Shown: one piece after another, positions 63,235-64,000 of the stretch | How positions within the stretch are numbered: the first letter of the stretch is position 1 | Layout of the letters: every line of letters begins with the position of its first letter | Origin: Neopestalotiopsis rosae | Lineage: Eukaryota; Ascomycota; Sordariomycetes; Amphisphaeriales; Sporocadaceae | DNA: 64,000 nucleotides | Direction: 5' to 3' | Assembly (NCBI GenBank): GCA_023078685.1 | Contig: JALGAS010000004.1 | Location: 5,394,001-5,458,000 of the forward strand | Made by a program: the position numbers and the translations under genes | Notes under the pieces: generated by a model | The model's input: only the letters and a program-made list of their open reading frames with translations | What the model was told of the DNA's origin: nothing | The model's database searches: none

Positions 63235-64000
63235 TCATTTAGTAACTGGTGAGAATATGTTCTTGGTGGTGTTACCCTTCGAGCATGCCTTCCACCAGGA
63301 TAACAACTTCCTGTCTACCGAGCCATATGAGCATTTCCGCTTCAACTCATATACCAAGGTGCCCTCCCATTTTCTCTCACTTGTGACCATGGCATAGTCG
63401 GTGAAACTGTTATCATCAAGATCAATGGCCTGAAGACAAAAAGGTCAGCAAAAAAGCCAGTTCCCTCCGAAACCGGCGCTAGGTGTCTACCTAGCTCAAG
63501 AATCTTTGACTTTACCTCGATAGTAAAAGTGTTATTGTTGTTCCGCAAAATCTCCCCGAGTTGCTTGTAGTAGCCCCCGAGATGCCATACATGAGAAATG
63601 GTACCCTTGTTCGTGACGTAGGTGAAGACAAAGGTGTCTTCGACACCAAACGTTACCGCCACAACACTAGCAGCTACAGTCGAGATCTCAGCCATGAACA
63701 CCCTGTCTCCCAACATGACGACCGAGCCATCTTGCCAGCGGGCAAAGAAATAACCATTACCGCCTCTATACCAAACGGCAGGTCCTAGAAAGCACACTTC
63801 TAGAGTTTGAAGTCCGTGTTGATCGAATGCCTTCTCGAGGAGCGGGTAATGATAAGCGAGATTGTAGCTTCTCACTACATATTGAATACATTAGTCATTC
63901 ATTACTGAAACTTCGTTTCCAGCACAAGGAAAACAACCTTACCCCACAGCCAATCATCGTAGCGAGCAACAAAGGTGTTCATATTGATGGTTATGGAATT
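63235..64000 (-). CDS. Paralogue B of the coiled-coil/repeat family (5' end outside window)
   Basis: This is the C-terminal part of a gene whose start lies beyond position 64000. Visible exons on the minus strand are 64000-63943, 63874-63516 and 63429-63235. The phase-1 intron after ARYDDWLWG and the phase-0 intron before AIDLDDNS match paralogue A exactly in position (A has ARYDDGFWG and AIALNPDN). Other shared segments are GLQTLEVCFLGP versus GLQNLEVCFLGP, YFFARWQDGS versus YFARFQDGS, and HLGGYYKQLGEIL versus YLNGYYKELEGKL. B ends with a Lys/Trp/Cys-rich tail (LLSWWKACSKG) unlike A. The two genes are a tandem duplication that has diverged. Whether B also has the coiled coil cannot be seen here. 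Confidence 0.72.

Overview
The window is chromosomal DNA from a filamentous ascomycete (Pezizomycotina), most likely a Sordariomycete. The evidence is 43-160 nt introns with GTANGT donors and CTNAC/CTAAC branch sites, CC(A)ATGG start contexts, CT-rich promoters, and proteins typical of this group (PalH, Lag1-type ceramide synthase, a 7TM-RGS protein, Argonaute, a fungal-type Asf1 with a long acidic tail). The species cannot be named from the sequence alone.

Thirteen protein genes are supported, about one per 5 kb, which is sparse for this group. Left part: an HMT1-like vacuolar half ABC transporter (7043-10137, +), an unrecognised three-exon gene (11368-12880, +), a ceramide synthase (14051-15567, -) and the ambient-pH sensor PalH (17469-19736, -). 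Middle: a small Sus1/ENY2-like protein (26378-26959, +), the AAA ATPase Cdc48 (28056-30838, -), the histone chaperone Asf1 (33191-34076, -), the mRNA 3'-end factor Rna14/CstF-77 (35278-38495, +) and a slicer-competent Argonaute (42928-46347, +). Right part: a seven-TM protein with a C-terminal RGS box (52515-54601, +), a four-TM fungal protein of unknown role (56377-57745, -), and two tandem paralogues of an unrecognised coiled-coil/repeat family (60850-62208, -, and 63235 to beyond 64000, -). Large gaps (1-6320, 19737-26377, 46348-52514) show no convincing gene. No tRNA, rRNA, intact transposon or CRISPR array was seen.

The genes do not form a pathway. The middle block is nuclear housekeeping and RNA biology (candidate SAGA/TREX-2 subunit, Cdc48, Asf1, Rna14, Argonaute); the flanking genes concern membranes and signalling.

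Three things stand out. First, about 2.4 kb upstream of the Argonaute ATG is a regularly spaced array of a bipartite element (CTGATTATTCC followed by a GC-rich CCGCCG-like box). Second, between that array and the ATG lies a G-poor, pyrimidine-rich leader of about 2.4 kb with a chain of near-perfect 5' splice sites, several as AG|GTNNGT. Third, the tandem paralogues at the right edge share intron positions and carry a degenerate internal repeat that I cannot assign to a known family. All gene models were spliced by hand from reading-frame continuity and protein sense; none is backed by transcripts.
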